Source: Tachypleus tridentatus (Eukaryota; Arthropoda; Merostomata; Xiphosura; Limulidae). From it: DNA of 64,000 nucleotides. Under the pieces are notes generated by a model. That model saw only the letters and a program-made list of their open reading frames with translations, was not told where the DNA came from and searched no databases. Below are positions 1 through 15,720 of the stretch, piece by piece. Both the position numbers and the translations under genes were made by a program. Within the stretch, counting starts at the first letter, position 1; each line of letters opens with the position of its first letter. The stretch is taken from NCBI RefSeq assembly GCF_004210375.1, contig NC_134834.1, positions 92,322,170-92,386,169 of the forward strand, in the 5' to 3' direction.

Positions 1-3000
1 ACTCCATATTTCCAAGTAAATAGTTCTACCACCGTTCCTCTATATTGTAAAAAAACATAACTCCATATTTCCAAGTAAATAGTTCTACCACCGTTCCTCT
101 ATATTGTAAAAAAACATAACTCCATATTTCCAAGTAAATAGTTCTACCACCGTTCCTCTATATTGTAAAAAAACATAACTCCATATTTCCAAGTAAATAG
201 TTCTACCACCGTTCCTCTATATTGTAAAAAAACATAACTCCATATTTCCAAGTAAATAGTTCTACCACCGTTCCTCAATATTGTAAAAAAACATAACTCC
301 ATATTTCCAAGTAAATAGTTCTACCACCCTTCCTCTATATTGTAAAAAACATAACTCCATATTTCCAAGTAAATAGTTCTACCACCGTTCCTCTATATTG
401 TAAAGAAACATAACTCCATATTTCCAAGTAAATAGTTCTACCACCCTTCCTCTATATTGTAAAAAAACATAACTCCATATTTCCAAGTAAATAGTTCTAC
501 CACCCTTCCCCTACATTGTAAAAAAAACATAACTCCATATTTCCAAGTAAATAGTTCTACCACCGTTCCTCTATATTGTAAAAAAACATAACTCCATATT
601 TCCAAGTAAATAGTTCTACCACCGTTCCCTACATTGTAAAAAAACATAACTCCATATTTCCAAGTAAATAGTTCTACCACCGTTCCTCTATATTGTAAAA
701 AAACATAACTCCATATTTCCAAGTAAATAGTTCTACCACCATTCCCCTACATTGTAAAAAAACATAACTCCATATTTCCAAGTAAATAGTTCTACCACCG
801 TTCCTCTATATTGTAAAAAAACATAACTCCATATTTCCAAGTAAATAGTTCTACCACCGTTCCTCAATATTGTAAAGAAACATAACTCCATATTTCCAAG
901 TAAATAGTTCTACCACCGTTCCTCTATATTGTAAAAAAACATAACTCCATATTTCCAAGTAAATAGTTCTACCACCCTTCCCCTACATTGTAAAAAAACA
1001 TAACTCCATATTTCCAAGTAAATAGTTCTACCACCCTTCCTCTATATTGTAAAAAAAACATAACTCCATATTTCCAAGTAAATAGTTCTACCACCATTCC
1101 CTATATTGTAAAAAAACATAACTCCATATTTCCAAGTAAATAGTTCTACCACCGTTCCTCTATATTGTAAAAAAAACATAACTCCATATTTCCAAGTAAA
1201 TAGTTCTACCACCGTTCCTCTATATTGTAAAAAAACATAACTCCATATTTCCAAGTAAATAGTTCTACCACCGTTCCTCAATATTGTAAAGAAACATAAC
1301 TCCATATTTCCAAGTAAATAGTTCTACCACCCTTCCCCTACTTTGTAAAAAAAACATAACTCGATATTTCCAAGTAAATAGTTCTACCACCCTTCCCTAT
1401 ATTGTAAAAAAACATAACTCCATATTTCCAAGTAAATAGTTCTACCACCGTTCCTCTATATTGTAAAAAAACATAACTCCATATTTCCAAGTAAATAGTT
1501 CTACCACCGTTCCTCTATATTGTAAAAAAACATAACTCCATATTTCCAAGTAAATAGTTCTACCACCGTTCCTCTATATTGTAAAAAAACATAACTCCAT
1601 ATTTCCAAGTAAATAGTTCTACCACCGTTCCTCTATATTGTAAAAAAACATAACTCCATATTTCCAAGTAAATAGTTCTACCACCGTTCCTCTATATTGT
1701 AAAAAAACATAACTCCATATTTCTAAGTAAATAGTTCTACCACCGTTCCTCTATATTGTAAAAAAACATAACTCCATATTTCCAAGTAAATAGTTCTACC
1801 ACCGTTCCTCTATATTGTAAAAAAAACATAACTCCATATTTCCAAGTAAATAGTTCTACCACCGTTCCTCAATATTGTAAAGAAACATAACTCCATATTT
1901 CCAAGTAAATAGTTCTACCACCGTTCCTCTATATTGTAAAAAAACATAACTCCATATTTCCAAGTAAATAGTTCTACCACCCTTCCCCTACATTGTAAAA
2001 AAACATAACTCCATATTTCCAAGTAAATAGTTCTACCACCGTTTCTGTATATTGTAAAAAAACATAACTTTATATTTCCAAGTAAATAGTTTTACCACCG
2101 TTCCCCTACATTGTAAAAAAACATAACTCCATATTTCCAAGTAAATAGTTCTACCACCGTTCCTCTATATTGTAAAAAAACATAACTCCATATTTCCAAG
2201 TAAATAGTTCTACCACCGTTCCTCAATATTGTAAAGAAACATAACTCCATATTTCCAAGTAAATAGTTCTACCACCGTTCCTCAATATTGTAAAGAAACA
2301 TAACTCCATATTTCCAAGTAAATAGTTCTACCACCTTTCCCCTACATTGTAAAAAAAACATAACTCCATATTTCCAAGTAAATAGTTCTACCACCCTTCC
2401 TCTATATTGTAAAAAAAACATAACTCCATATTTCCAAGTAAATAGTTCTACCACCATTCCTCTATATTGTAAAAAAAACATAACTCCATATTTCCAAGTA
2501 AATAGTTCTACCACCGTTCCTCTATATTGTAAAAAAACATAACTCCATATTTCCAAGTAAATAGTTCTACCACCCTTCCCCTATATTGTAAAAAAACATA
2601 ACTCCATATTTCCAAGTAAATAGTTCTACCACCCTTCCTCTACATTGTAAAAAAAACATAACTCCATATTTCCAAGTAAATAGTTCTACCACCGTTCCTC
2701 AATATTGTAAAAAAACATAACTCCATATTTCCAAGTAAATAGTTCTACTACCCTTCCTCTATATTGTAAAAAACATAACTCCATATTTCCAAGTAAATAG
2801 TTCTACCACGCTTCCCCTACATTGTAAAAGAAACATAACTCCATATTTCCAAGTAAATAGTTCTACCACCGTTCCTCAATATTGTAAAAAAACATAACTC
2901 CATATTTCCAAGTAAATAGTTCTACCACCCTTCCCCTACATTGTAAAAAAAACATAACTCCATATTTCCAAGTAAATAGTTCTACCACCCTTCCTCTATA

Positions 3001-5339
3001 TTGTAAAAAAAACATAACTCCATATTTCCAAGTAAATAGTTCTACCACCCTTCCTCTATATTGTAAAAAAACATAACTCCATATTTCCAAGTAAATAGTT
3101 CTACCACCGTTCCTCTATATTGTAAAAAAACATAACTCCATATTTCCAAGTAAATAGTTCTACCACCGTTCCTCTATATTGTAAAAAAACATAACTCCAT
3201 ATTTCCAAGTAAAGAGTTGTACCACCGTTCCTCTATATTGTAAAAAAACATAACTTTATATTTCCAAGTAAGTAATTCTACCACCGTTCTTTTACATTGT
3301 AAAAAAAACATAACTCCATATTTCCAAGTAAATAGTTCTACCACCCTTCCTCTATATTGTAAAAAAAACATAACTCCATATTTCCAAGTAAATAGTTCTA
3401 CCACCCTTCCCCTACATTGTAAAAAAACATAACTCCATATTTCCAAGTAAATAGTTCTACCACCCTTCCTCTACATTGTAAAAAAACATAACTCCATATT
3501 TCCAAGTAAATAGTTCTACCACCGTTCCTCTATATTGTAAAAAAACATAACTCCATATTTCCAAGTAAATAGTTCTACCACCGTTCCTATATTGTAAAAA
3601 AACATAACTCCATATTTCCAAGTAAATAGTTCTACCACCCTTCCCCTACATTGTAAAAGAAACATAACTCCATATTTCCAAGTAAATAGTTCTACCACCG
3701 TTCCTCAATATTGTAAAGAAACATAACTCCATATTTCCAAGTAAATAGTTCTACCACCCTTCCCCTACATTGTAAAAAAAACATAACTCCATATTTCCAA
3801 GTAAATAGTTCTACCACCCTTCCCCTATATTGTAAAAAAAACATAACTCCATATTTCCAAGTAAATAGTTCTACCACCCTTCCTCTATATTGTAAAAAAA
3901 ACATAACTCCATATTTCCAAGTAAATAGTTCTACCACCGTTCCTCTATATTGTAAAAAACATAACTCCATATTTCCAAGTAAATAGTTCTACCACCGTTC
4001 CTCAATATTGTAAAGAAACATAACTCCATATTTCCAAGTAAATAGTTCTACCACCCTTCCCCTACATTGTAAAAAAACATAACTCCATATTTCCAAGTAA
4101 ATAGTTCTACCACCGTTCCTGTATATTGTAAAAAAACATAACTTTATATTTCCAAGTAAATAGTTCTACCACCCTTCCCTATATTGTAAAAAAACATAAC
4201 TCCATATTTCCAAGTAAATAGTTCTACCACCCTTCCCCTACATTGTAAAAAAAACATAACTCCATATTTCCAAGTAAATAGTTCTACCACCGTTCCTCAA
4301 TATTGTAAAGAAACATAACTCCATATTTCCAAGTAAATAGTTCTACCACCGTTCCTCTATATTGTAAAAAAACATAACTCCATATTTCCAAGTAAATAGT
4401 TCTACCACCGTTCCTCTACATTGTAAAAAAAACATAACTCCATATTTCCAAGTAAATAGTTCTACCACCGTTCCTCTATATTGTAAAAAAACATAACTCC
4501 ATATTTCCAAGTAAATAGTTCTACCACCCTTCCTCTACATTGTAAAAAAACATAACTCCATATTTCCAAGTAAATAGTTCTACCACCTTCCCTCTATATT
4601 GTAAAAAAACATAACTCCATATTTCCAAGTAAATAGTTCTACCACCGTTCCTCTATATTGTAAAAAAACATAACTCCATATTTCCAAGTAAATAGTTCTA
4701 CCACCTTCCCTACATTGTAAAAAAAACATAACTCCATATTTCCAAGTAAATAGTTCTACCACCGTTCCTCAATATTGTAAAGAAACATAACTCCATATTT
4801 CCAAGTAAATAGTTCTACCACCGTTCCTCTATATTGTAAAGAAACATAACTCCATATTTCCAAGTAAATAGTTCTACCACCCTTCCCCTACATTGTAAAA
4901 AAACATAACTCCATATTTCCAAGTAAATAGTTCTACCACCGTTCCCCAATATTGTAAAAAAACATAACTCCATATTTCCAAGTAAATAGTTCTACCACCC
5001 TTCCCTTACATTGTAAAAAAACATAACTCCATATTTCCAAGTAAATAGTTCTACCACCCTTCCTCTACATTGTAAAAAAAAACATAACTCCATATTTCCA
5101 AGTAAATAGTTCTACCACCGTTCCTCTATATTGTAAAAAAACATAACTCCATATTTCCAAGTAAATAGTTCTACCACCGTTCCTCTATATTGTAAAAAAA
5201 CATAACTCCATATTTCCAAGTAAATAGTTCTACCACCGTTCCTCATATTGTAAAAAAAACATAACTCCATATTTCCAAGTAAATAGTTCTACCACCCTTC
5301 CTCTATATTGTAAAAAAACATAACTCCATATTTCCAAGT

Positions 5340-5830
5340 AAATAGTTCTACCACCCTTCCCCTACTTTGTAAAAAAAACATTTTCCATATTTCCATGTAA
5401 ATAGTTCTATTACCGTTCCTCTACTTTGTAAAAAAAAACATATCTCCATATTTCCAAGAAAATAGTTCTACCATCCTTCCCCTACATTGTGAAAGAAACA
5501 TAACTCCATATTTCCAAGTAAATAGTTCTACCACCGTTCCTCTATATGTTGTAAAAAAACATAACTCCATATTTCCAAGTAAATAGTTCTACCACCCTTC
5601 CCCTACATTGTAAAAAAACATAACTCCATATTTCCAAGTAAATAGTTCTACCACCCTTCCTCTACATTGTAAAAAAACATAATTCCATATTTCAAAGTAA
5701 AGAGTTCTACCACCGTTCCTCAATATTGTAAAGTAACTTAACTTCATATTTCCATGTAAATAGTGCTACCACCGTTCCCCTATATTCTAAAGAAACATAA
5801 CTCTATATTTCCAAGTAAAGACTTCTACCA
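5340..5830. repeat. Diverged island inside the 59-bp satellite
   Basis: About eight consecutive monomers carry clustered substitutions not seen on either side, for example 'acattttccatatttccatg', 'ctattaccgttcc', 'taacttaacttcat' and 'tagtgctaccacc'. Neighbouring monomers are close to consensus. It looks like an old block stranded between homogenised stretches. Confidence 0.75.
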
Positions 5831-8800
5831 CCCTTCCCCTACATTGTAAAAAAACATAACTCCATATTTCCAAGTAAATAGTTCTACCACCGTTCCTCAA
5901 TATTGTAAAGAAACATAACTCCATATTTCCAAGTAAATAGTTCTACCACCCTTCCCCTACATTGTAAAAAAACATAACTCCATATTTCCAAGTAAATAGT
6001 TCTACCACCGTTCCTCTATATTGTAAAAAAACATAACTCCATATTTCCAAGTAAATAGTTCTACCACCGTTCCTCTATATTGTAAAAAAACATAACTCCA
6101 TATTTCCAAGTAAATAGTTCTACCACCGTTCCTCTATATTGTAAAAAAACATAACTCCATATTTCCAAGTAAATAGTTCTACCACCCTTCCCTCTACATT
6201 GTAAAAAAAACATAACTCCATATTTCCAAGTAAATAGTTCTACCACCGTTCCTAATATTGTAAAGAAACATAACTCCATATTTCTAAGTAAATAGTTCTA
6301 CCACCGTTCCTCTATATTGTAAAAAAAACATAACTCCATATTTCCAAGTAAATAGTTCTACCACCCTTCCCCTACATTGTAAAAAAACATAACTCCATAT
6401 TTCCAAGTAAATAGTTCTACCACCGTTCCTCAATATTATAAAAAACATAACTCCATATTTCCAAGTAAATAGTTCTACCACCCTTCCCCTATATTGTAAA
6501 AAAACATAACTCCATATTTCCAAGTAAATAGTTCTACCACCCTTCCCCTATATTGTAAAAAAACATAACTCCATATTTCCAAGTAAATAGTTCTACCACC
6601 GTTCCTCTATATTGTAAAAAAACATAACTCCATATTTCCAAGTAAATAGTTCTACCACCGTTCCTCAATATTGTAAAGAAACATAACTCCATATTTCCAA
6701 GTAAATAGTTCTACCACCGTTCCTCAATATTGTAAAGAAACATAACTCCATATTTCCAAGTAAATAGTTCTACCACCCTTCCCCTACATTGTAAAAAAAC
6801 ATAACTCCATATTTCCAAGTAAATAGTTCTACCACCGTTCCTGTATATTGTAAAAAAACATAACTTTATATTTCCAAGTAAATAGTTCTACCACCGTTCC
6901 TTACATTGTAAAAAAAACATAACTCCATATTTCCAAGTAAATAGTTCTACCACCCTTCCTCTACATTGTAAAAGAAACATAACTCCATATTTCCAAGTAA
7001 ATAGTTCTACCACCGTTCCTCAATATTGTAAAGAAACATAACTCCATATTTCCAAGTAAATAGTTCTACCACCGTTCCTCTAATATTGTAAAGAAACATA
7101 ACTCCATATTTCCAAGTAAATAGTTCTACCACCGTTCCCCTACATTGTAAAAAAACATAACTCCATATTTCCAAGTAAATAGTTCTACCACCGTTCCTGT
7201 ATATTGTAAAGAAACATAACTCCATATTTCCAAGTAAATAGTTCTACCACCCTTCCCCTACATTGTAAAAAAAATATAACTCCATATTTCCAAGTAAATA
7301 GTTCTACCACCTTCCCCTACATTGTAAAAAAAACATAACTCCATATTTCCAAGTAAATAGTTCTACCACCGTTCCTCTATATTGTAAAAAAACATAACTC
7401 CATATTTCCAAGTAAATAGTTCTACCACCGTTCCTCTACATTGTAAAAAAACATAACTCCATATTTCCAAGTAAATAGTTCTACCACCGTTCCTCAATAT
7501 TGTAAAGAAACATAACTCCATATTTCCAAGTAAATAGTTCTACCACCGTTCCTCTATATTGTAAAAAAAAACATAACTCCATATTTCCAAGTAAATAGTT
7601 CTACCACCCTTCCCTACATTGTAAAAAAAAGAAACATAACTCCATATTTCCAAGTAAATAGTTCTACCACCGTTCCTCTATATTGTAAAAAAACATAACT
7701 CCATATTTCCAAGTAAATAGTTCTACCACCCTTCCTCTATATTGTAAAAAAACATAACTCCATATTTCCAAGTAAATAGTTCTACCACCCTTCCCTTACA
7801 TTGTAAAAAAAACATAACTCCATATTTCCAAGTAAATAGTTCTACCACCGTTCCTCAATATTGTAAAGAAACATAACTCCATATTTCCAAGTAAATAGTT
7901 CTACCACCGTTCCTCTATATTGTAAAAAAAAACATAACTCCATATTTCGAAGTAAATAGTTCTACTACCCTTCCTCTATATTGTAAAAAAACATAATTCC
8001 ATATTTCCAAGTAAATAGTTGTACCACCGTTCCTCTATATTGTAAAAAAACATAACTCCATATTTCCAAGTAAATAGTTCTACCACCTTTACCCTACATT
8101 GTAAAAAAAACATAACTCCATATTTCCAAGTAAATAGTTCTACCACCCTTCCCCTACTATTGTAAAAAAACATAACTCCATATTTCCAAGTAAATAGTTC
8201 TACCACCCTTCCCCTACATTGTAAAAAAAACATAACTCCATATTTCCAAGTAAATAGTTCTACCACCGTTCCTGTATATTGTAAAAAAACATAACTCTAT
8301 ATTTCCAAGTAAATAGTTCTACCACCCTTTCCCTACATTGTAAAGAAACATAACTCCATATTTCCAAGTAAATAGTTCTTCCACCCTTCCTTACATTGTA
8401 AAAGAAACATAACTCCATATTTCCAAGTAAATAGTTCTACCACCGTTCCTCAATATTGTAAAGAAACATAACTCCATATTTCCAAGTAAATAGTTCTACC
8501 ACCCTTCCCCTATATTGTAAAAAAACATAACTCCATATTTCCAAGTAAATAGTTCTACCACCCTTCCCCTACATTGTAAAAGAAACATAACTCCATATTT
8601 CCAAGTAAATAGTTCTACCACCGTTCCTCAATATTGTAAAGAAACATAACTCCATATTTCCAAGTAAATAGTTCTACCACTTTTCCTCTATATTGTAAAA
8701 AAACATAACTCCATATTTCCAAGTAAATAGTTCTACCACCGTTCCTGTATATTGTAAAAAAACATAACTCCATATTTCCAAGTAAATAGTTCTACCACCG

Positions 8801-11800
8801 TTCCTCTATATTGTAAAGAAACATAACTCCATATTTCCAAGTAAATAGTTCTACCACCGTTCCTCAATATTGTAAAGAAACATAACTCCATATTTCCAAG
8901 TAAATAGTTCTACCACCTTTCCCATACATTGTAAAAAAACATAACTCCATATTTCCAAGTAAATAGTTCTACCACCGTTCCTGTATATTGTAAAAAAACA
9001 TAACTCCATATTTCCAAGTAAATAGTTCTACCACCGTTCCTGTATATTGTAAAAAAACATAACTCCATATTTCCAAGTAAATAGTTCTACCACCGTTCCT
9101 CTATATTGTAAAAAAACATAACTCCATATTTCCAAGTAAATAGTTCTACCACCGTTCCTGTATATTGTAAAGAAACATAACTCCATATTTCCAAGTAAAT
9201 AGTTCTACCACCGTTCCTCAATATTGTAAAGAAACATAACTCCATATTTCCAAGTAAATAGTTCTACCACCCTTCCCCTACATTGTAAAAAAACATAACT
9301 CCATATTTCCAAGTAAATAGTTCTACCACCCTTCCCCTACATTGTAAAAAAACATAACTCCATATTTCCAAGTAAATAGTTCTACCACCGTTCCCCTACA
9401 TTGTAAAAAAACATAACTCCATATTTCCAAGTAAATAGTTCTACCACCGTTCCTATATGTTGTAAAAAAACATAACTCCATATTTCCAAGTAAATAGTTC
9501 TACCACCCTTCCCCTACATTGTAAAGAAACATAACTCCATATTTCCAAGTAAATAGTTCTACCACCCTTCCCTTACATTGTAAAAGAAACATAACTCCAT
9601 ATTTCCAAGTAAATAGTTCTACCACCGTTCCTCAATATTGTAAAGAAACATAACTCCATATTTCCAAGTAAATAGTTCTACCACCATTCCCCTATATTGT
9701 AAAAAAAACATAACTCCATATTTCCAAGTAAATAGTTCTACCACCCTTCCCCTACATTGTAAAGAAACATAACTCCATATTTCCAAGTAAATAGTTCTAC
9801 CACCGTTCCTCAATATTGTAAAGAAACATAACTCCATATTTCCAAGTAAATAGTTCTACCACCCTTCCCCTACATTGTAAAAAAACATAACTCCATATTT
9901 CCAAGTAAATAGTTCTACCACCGTTCCTCTATATTGTAAAAAAACATAACTCCATATTTCCAAGTAAATAGTTCTACCACCGTTCCTCTATATTGTAAAA
10001 AAACATAACTTCATATTTCCAAGTAAATAGTTCTACCACCGTTCCTGTATATTGTAAGGAAACATAACTCCATATTTCCAAGTAAATAGTTCTACCACCG
10101 TTCCTCAATATTGTAAAGAAACATAACTCCATATTTCCAAGTAAATAGTTCTACCACCCTTCCTCTATATTGTAAAAAAACATAACTCCATATTTCCAAG
10201 TAAATAGTTCTACCACCCTTCCACTACATTGTAAAAAAAACATAACTCCATATTTCCAAGTAAATAGTTCTACCACCGTTCCTCTATATTGTAAAGAAAC
10301 ATAACTCCATATTTCCAAGTAAATAGTTCTACCACCCTTCCCCTACATTGTAAAAAAACATAACTCCATATTTCCAAGTAAATAGTTCTACCACCCTTCC
10401 CATACATAGTAAAAAAACATAACTCCATATTTCCAAGTAAATAGTTCTACCACCGTTCCTGTATATTGTAAAGAAACATAACTCCATATTTCCAAGTAAA
10501 TAGTTCTACCACCGTTCCTCTATATTGTAAAGAAACATAACTCCATATTTCCAAGTAAATAGTTCTACCACCCTTCCCCTACATTGTAAAAAACATAACT
10601 CCATATTTCCAAGTAAATAGTTCTACCACCGTTCCTCAATATTGTAAAGAAACATAACTCCATATTTCCAAGTAAATAGTTCTACCACCCTTCCCCTACA
10701 TTGTAAAAAAAACATAACTCCATATTTCCAAGTAAATAGTTCTACCACCGTTCCTCTATATTGTAAAAAAAAACATAACTCCATATTTCCAAGTAAATAG
10801 TTCTACCACCGTTCCTCTATATTGTAAAAAAACATAACTCCATATTTCCAAGTAAATAGTTCTACCACCGTTCCTCAATATTGTAAAAAAACATAACTCC
10901 ATATTTCCAAGTAAATAGTTCTACCACCCTTCCCCTATATTGTAAAAAAAACATAACTCCATATTTCTAAGTAAATAGTTCTACCACCTTTCCTCTATGT
11001 TGTAAAAAAACATAACTCCATATTTCCAAGTAAATAGTTCTACCACCCTTCCTCTACATTGTAAAAAAACATAACTCCATATTTCCAAGTAAATAGTTCT
11101 ACCACCCTTCCTCTACATTGTAAAAAAAACATAACTCCATATTTCCAAGTAAATAGTTCTACCACCGTTCCTGTAATATTGTAAAAAAACATAACTCCAT
11201 ATTTCCAAGTAAATAGTTCTACCACCGTTCCTGTATATTGTAAAGAAACATAACTCCATATTTCCAAGTAAATAGTTCTACCACCCTTCCCTACATTGTA
11301 AAAAAAACATAACTCCATATTTCCAAGTAAATAGTTCTACCACCCTTCCCCTACATTGTAAAAAAACATAACTCCATATTTCCAAGTAAATAGTTCTACC
11401 ACCGTTCCTCAATATTGTAAAGAAACATAACTCCATATTTCCAAGTAAATAGTTCTACCACCGTTCCTCAATATTGTAAAGAAACATAACTCCATATTTC
11501 CAAGTAAATAGTTCTACCACCCTTCCTCTATATTGTAAAAAAACATAACTCAATATTTCCAAGTAAATAGTTCTACCACCGTTCCCCTACATTGTAAAAA
11601 AAAACATAACTCCATATTTCCAAGTAAATAGTTCTACCACCGTTCCTGTATATTGTAAAAAAACATAACTCCATATTTCCAAGTAAATAGTTCTACCACC
11701 CTTCCTTACATTGTAAAAAAACATAACTCCATATTTCCAAGTAAATAGTTCTACCACCCTTCCCTTATTTGTAAAAAAAACATAACTCCATATTTCCAAG

Positions 11801-14579
11801 TAAATAGTTCTACCACCGTTCCTCAATATTGTAAAGAAACATAACTCCATATTTCCAAGTAAATAGTTCTACCACCGTTCCTCTATATTGTAAAAAAACA
11901 TAACTCCATATTTCCAAGTAAATAGTTCTACCACCCTTCCCCTACATTGTAAAAAAACATAACTCCATATTTCCAAGTAAATAGTTCTACCACCGTTCCT
12001 CAATATTGTAAAAAAAACATAACTCCATATTTCCAAGTAAATAGTTCTACCACCCTTCCCCTACATTGTAAAAAAACATAACTCCATATTTCCAAGTAAA
12101 TAGTTCTACCACCCTTCCCCTACTTTGTAAAAAAAACATAACTCCATATTTCCAAGTAAATAGTTCTACCACCGTTCCCCTACATTGTAAAAAAAACATA
12201 ACTCCATATTTCCAAGTAAATAGTTCTACCACCTTTCCTCTATGTTGTAAAAGAAACATAACTCCATATTTCCAAGTAAATAGTTCTACCACCCTTCCCC
12301 TACATTGTAAAAAAAACATAACTCTATATTTCCAAGTAAATAGTTCTACCACCCTTCCTTTACATTGTAAAAAAACATAACTCCATATTTCCAAGTAAAT
12401 AGTTCTACCACCGTTCCTCAATATTGTAAAGAAACATAACTCCATATTTCCAAGTAAATAGTTCTACCACCGTTCCCCTATATTGTAAAAAAAACATAAC
12501 TCCATATTTCCAAGTAAATAGTTCTACCACCCTTCCCCTACATTGTAAAAGAAACATAACTCCATATTTCCAAGTAAATAGTTCTACCACCGTTCCTCAA
12601 TATTGTAAAGAAACATAACTCCATATTTCCAAGTAAATAGTTCTACCACCCTTCCCCTACATTGTAAAAGAAACATAACTCCATATTTCCAAGTAAATAG
12701 TTCTACCACCGTTCCTCTATATTGTAAAAAAACATAACTCCATATTTCCAAGTAAATAGTTCTACCACCGTTCCTCTATATTGTAAAAAAACATAACTCC
12801 ATATTTCCAAGTAAATAGTTCTACCACCGTTCCTCAATATTGTAAAAAAACATAACTCCATATTTCCAAGTAAATAGTTCTACCACCGTTCCTCAATATT
12901 GTAAAGAAACATAACTCCATATTTCCAAGTAAATAGTTCTACCACCCTTCCTCTATATTGTAAAAAACATAACTCCATATTTCCAAGTAAATAGTTCTAC
13001 TACATTTCCACTACATTGTAAAAAAACATAACTCCATATTTCCAAGTAAATAGTTCTACCACCGTTCCTGTATATTGTAAAAAAACATAACTCCATATTT
13101 CCAAGTAAATAGTTCTACCACCCTTCCCTTACATTGTAAAAAAACATAACTCCATATTTCCAAGTAAATAGTTCTACCACCCTTCCCTTACATTGTAAAA
13201 AAACATAACTCCATATTTCCAAGTAAATAGTTCTACCACCGTTCCTTAATATTGTAAAGAAACATAACTCCATATTTCCAAGTAAATAGTTCTACCACCG
13301 TTCCTGTATATTGTAAAGAAACATAACTCCATATTTCCAAGTAAATAGTTCTACCACCCTTCCCCTACATTGTAAAAAACATAACTCCATATTTCCAAGT
13401 AAATAGTTCTACCACCGTTCCTCAATATTGTAAAGAAACATAACTCCATATTTCCAAGTAAATAGTTCTACCACCCTTCCCCTACATTGTAAAAGAAACA
13501 TAACTCCATATTTCCAAGTAAATAGTTCTACCACCGTTCCCCTATATTGTAAAAAAAACATAACTCCATATTTCCAAGTAAATAGTTCTACCACCGTTCC
13601 TCTATATTGTAAAAAAACATAACTCCATATTTCCAAGTAAATAGTTCTACCACCGTTCCTCAATATTGTAAAGAAACATAACTCCATATTTCCAAGTAAA
13701 TAGTTCTACCACCGTTCCTCAATATTGTAAAGAAACATAACTCCATATTTCCAAGTAAATAGTTCTACCACCCTTCCTCTATATTGTAAAAAAACATAAC
13801 TCCATATTTCCAAGTAAATAGTTCTACCACCGTTCCTGTATATTGTAAAAAAAACATAACTCCATATTTCCAAGTAAATAGTTCTACCACCCTTCCTCTA
13901 CATTGTAAAAAAACATAACTCCATATTTCCAAGTAAATAGTTCTACCACCGTTCCTCAATATTGTAAAGAAACATAACTCCATATTTCCAAGTAAATAGT
14001 TCTACCACCGTTCCTCAATATTGTAAAGAAACATAACTCCATATTTCCAAGTAAATAGTTCTACCACCCTTCCTCTATATTGTAAAAAAACATAACTCCA
14101 TATTTCCAAGTAAATAGTTCTACCACCGTTCCTGTATATTGTAAAAAAACATAACTCCATATTTCCAAGTAAATAGTTCTACCACCCTTCCTCTATATTG
14201 TAAAAAAAACATAACTCCATATTTCCAAGTAAATAGTTCTACCACCCTTCCTTTACATTGTAAAAGAAACATAACTCCATATTTCCAAGTAAATAGTTCT
14301 ACCACCGTTCCCTAATGTTGTAAAGAAACATAACTCCATATTTCCAAGTAAATAGTTCTACCACCGTTCCTGTATATTGTAAAAAAACATAACTCCATAT
14401 TTCCAAGTAAATAGTTCTACCACCCTTCCCCTACATTGTAAAAGAAACATAACTCCATATTTCCAAGTAAATAGTTCTACCACCGTTCCTCAATATTGTA
14501 AAGAAACATAACTCCATATTTCCAAGTAAATAGTTCTACCACCCTTCCCCTACATTGTAAAAGAAACATAACTCCATAT

Positions 14580-15720
14580 TTCCAAGTAAATAGTTCTACC
14601 ACCCTACCCATATATTGTAAAAAAACATAACTCCATATTTCCAAGTAAATAGTTCTACCACCGTTTCTGTATTATGTAAAAAAACATAACTTTATATTTC
14701 CAAGTAAATAGTTCTAGCACCGTTCCTCAATATTGTAAAGAAACATAACTCCATATTTCCAAGTAAATAGTTCTACCACCGTTCCTCAATATTGTAAAGA
14801 AACATAACTCCATATTTCCAAGTAAATGGTTTTACCACACATCCCCTACATTGTAAAAGAAACATAACTCCATATTTCCAAGTAAATAGTTCTACCTCCG
14901 TTCCTGTATATTGTAAAATAAACACATAACTCTATATTTCCAAGTAAATTGTTCTACCACTTTTCCCTTACATTGTAAAAAACATATCTCCATATTTCCA
15001 AGTAAATAGATCTACCTCGCTTCCCCTACATTGTAGAAGGAACAAAACTCCATATTTCGAAGTAAATAGTTGTACCACCGATCATCAATATTGTAAAGAA
15101 ACATAACTCCATATTTCCAAGTAAAGAGTTCTACCACCGTTTTTCAATATTGTAAAGAAACATAACTTTATATTTCCAAGTAAGTAGTTCTACCACCGTT
15201 CCCCTACATTCTAAAAAAAACATAACTCTATATTTCCAAGTAAATAGTTCTACCACCGTTCCTGTATATTGTAAAGAAACATAACTCAATATTTCTAAGT
15301 GAATAGTTTTACCACCCTTCCCCTACATTGGAAAAAAAATATAATTCCATATTTTCAAGTAAATAGTTCTACCACTCTTCCCCTACATGGTAAAAGAATT
15401 ATAACTCCATATTTCCAAGTAAATAATTCTACCACCGTTTCTCTATATTGTAAAAATAACACATAACTCCATATTTCCAAGTAAATAGTTCTACCACACT
15501 TCCACTACATTGTAAAAAATCATAACTCCATATTTCCAAGTAAATAGTTCTAGCACCGTTCCTCAATATTGTAAAGAAACATAACTCCATATTTCCAAGT
15601 AAATAGTTCTACCACCGTTCCTCTATATTGTAAAGAAACATAACTCCATATTTCCAAGTAAATAGTTCAACCACCCTTCCCTTACATTGTAAAAGAAACA
15701 TAACTCAATATTTCTAAGTA
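14580..15720. repeat. Second diverged block of the 59-bp satellite
   Basis: Roughly 19 monomers show many private changes, such as 'accctacccatatattg', 'gtttctgtattatgtaaaa', 'gaaggaacaaaactcc' and 'accgatcatcaatattg'. Several of these private variants recur further right (16.7-17.1 kb, 19.5 kb, 22.7 kb). This marks the transition from the homogeneous left part to the older right part. Confidence 0.75.
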
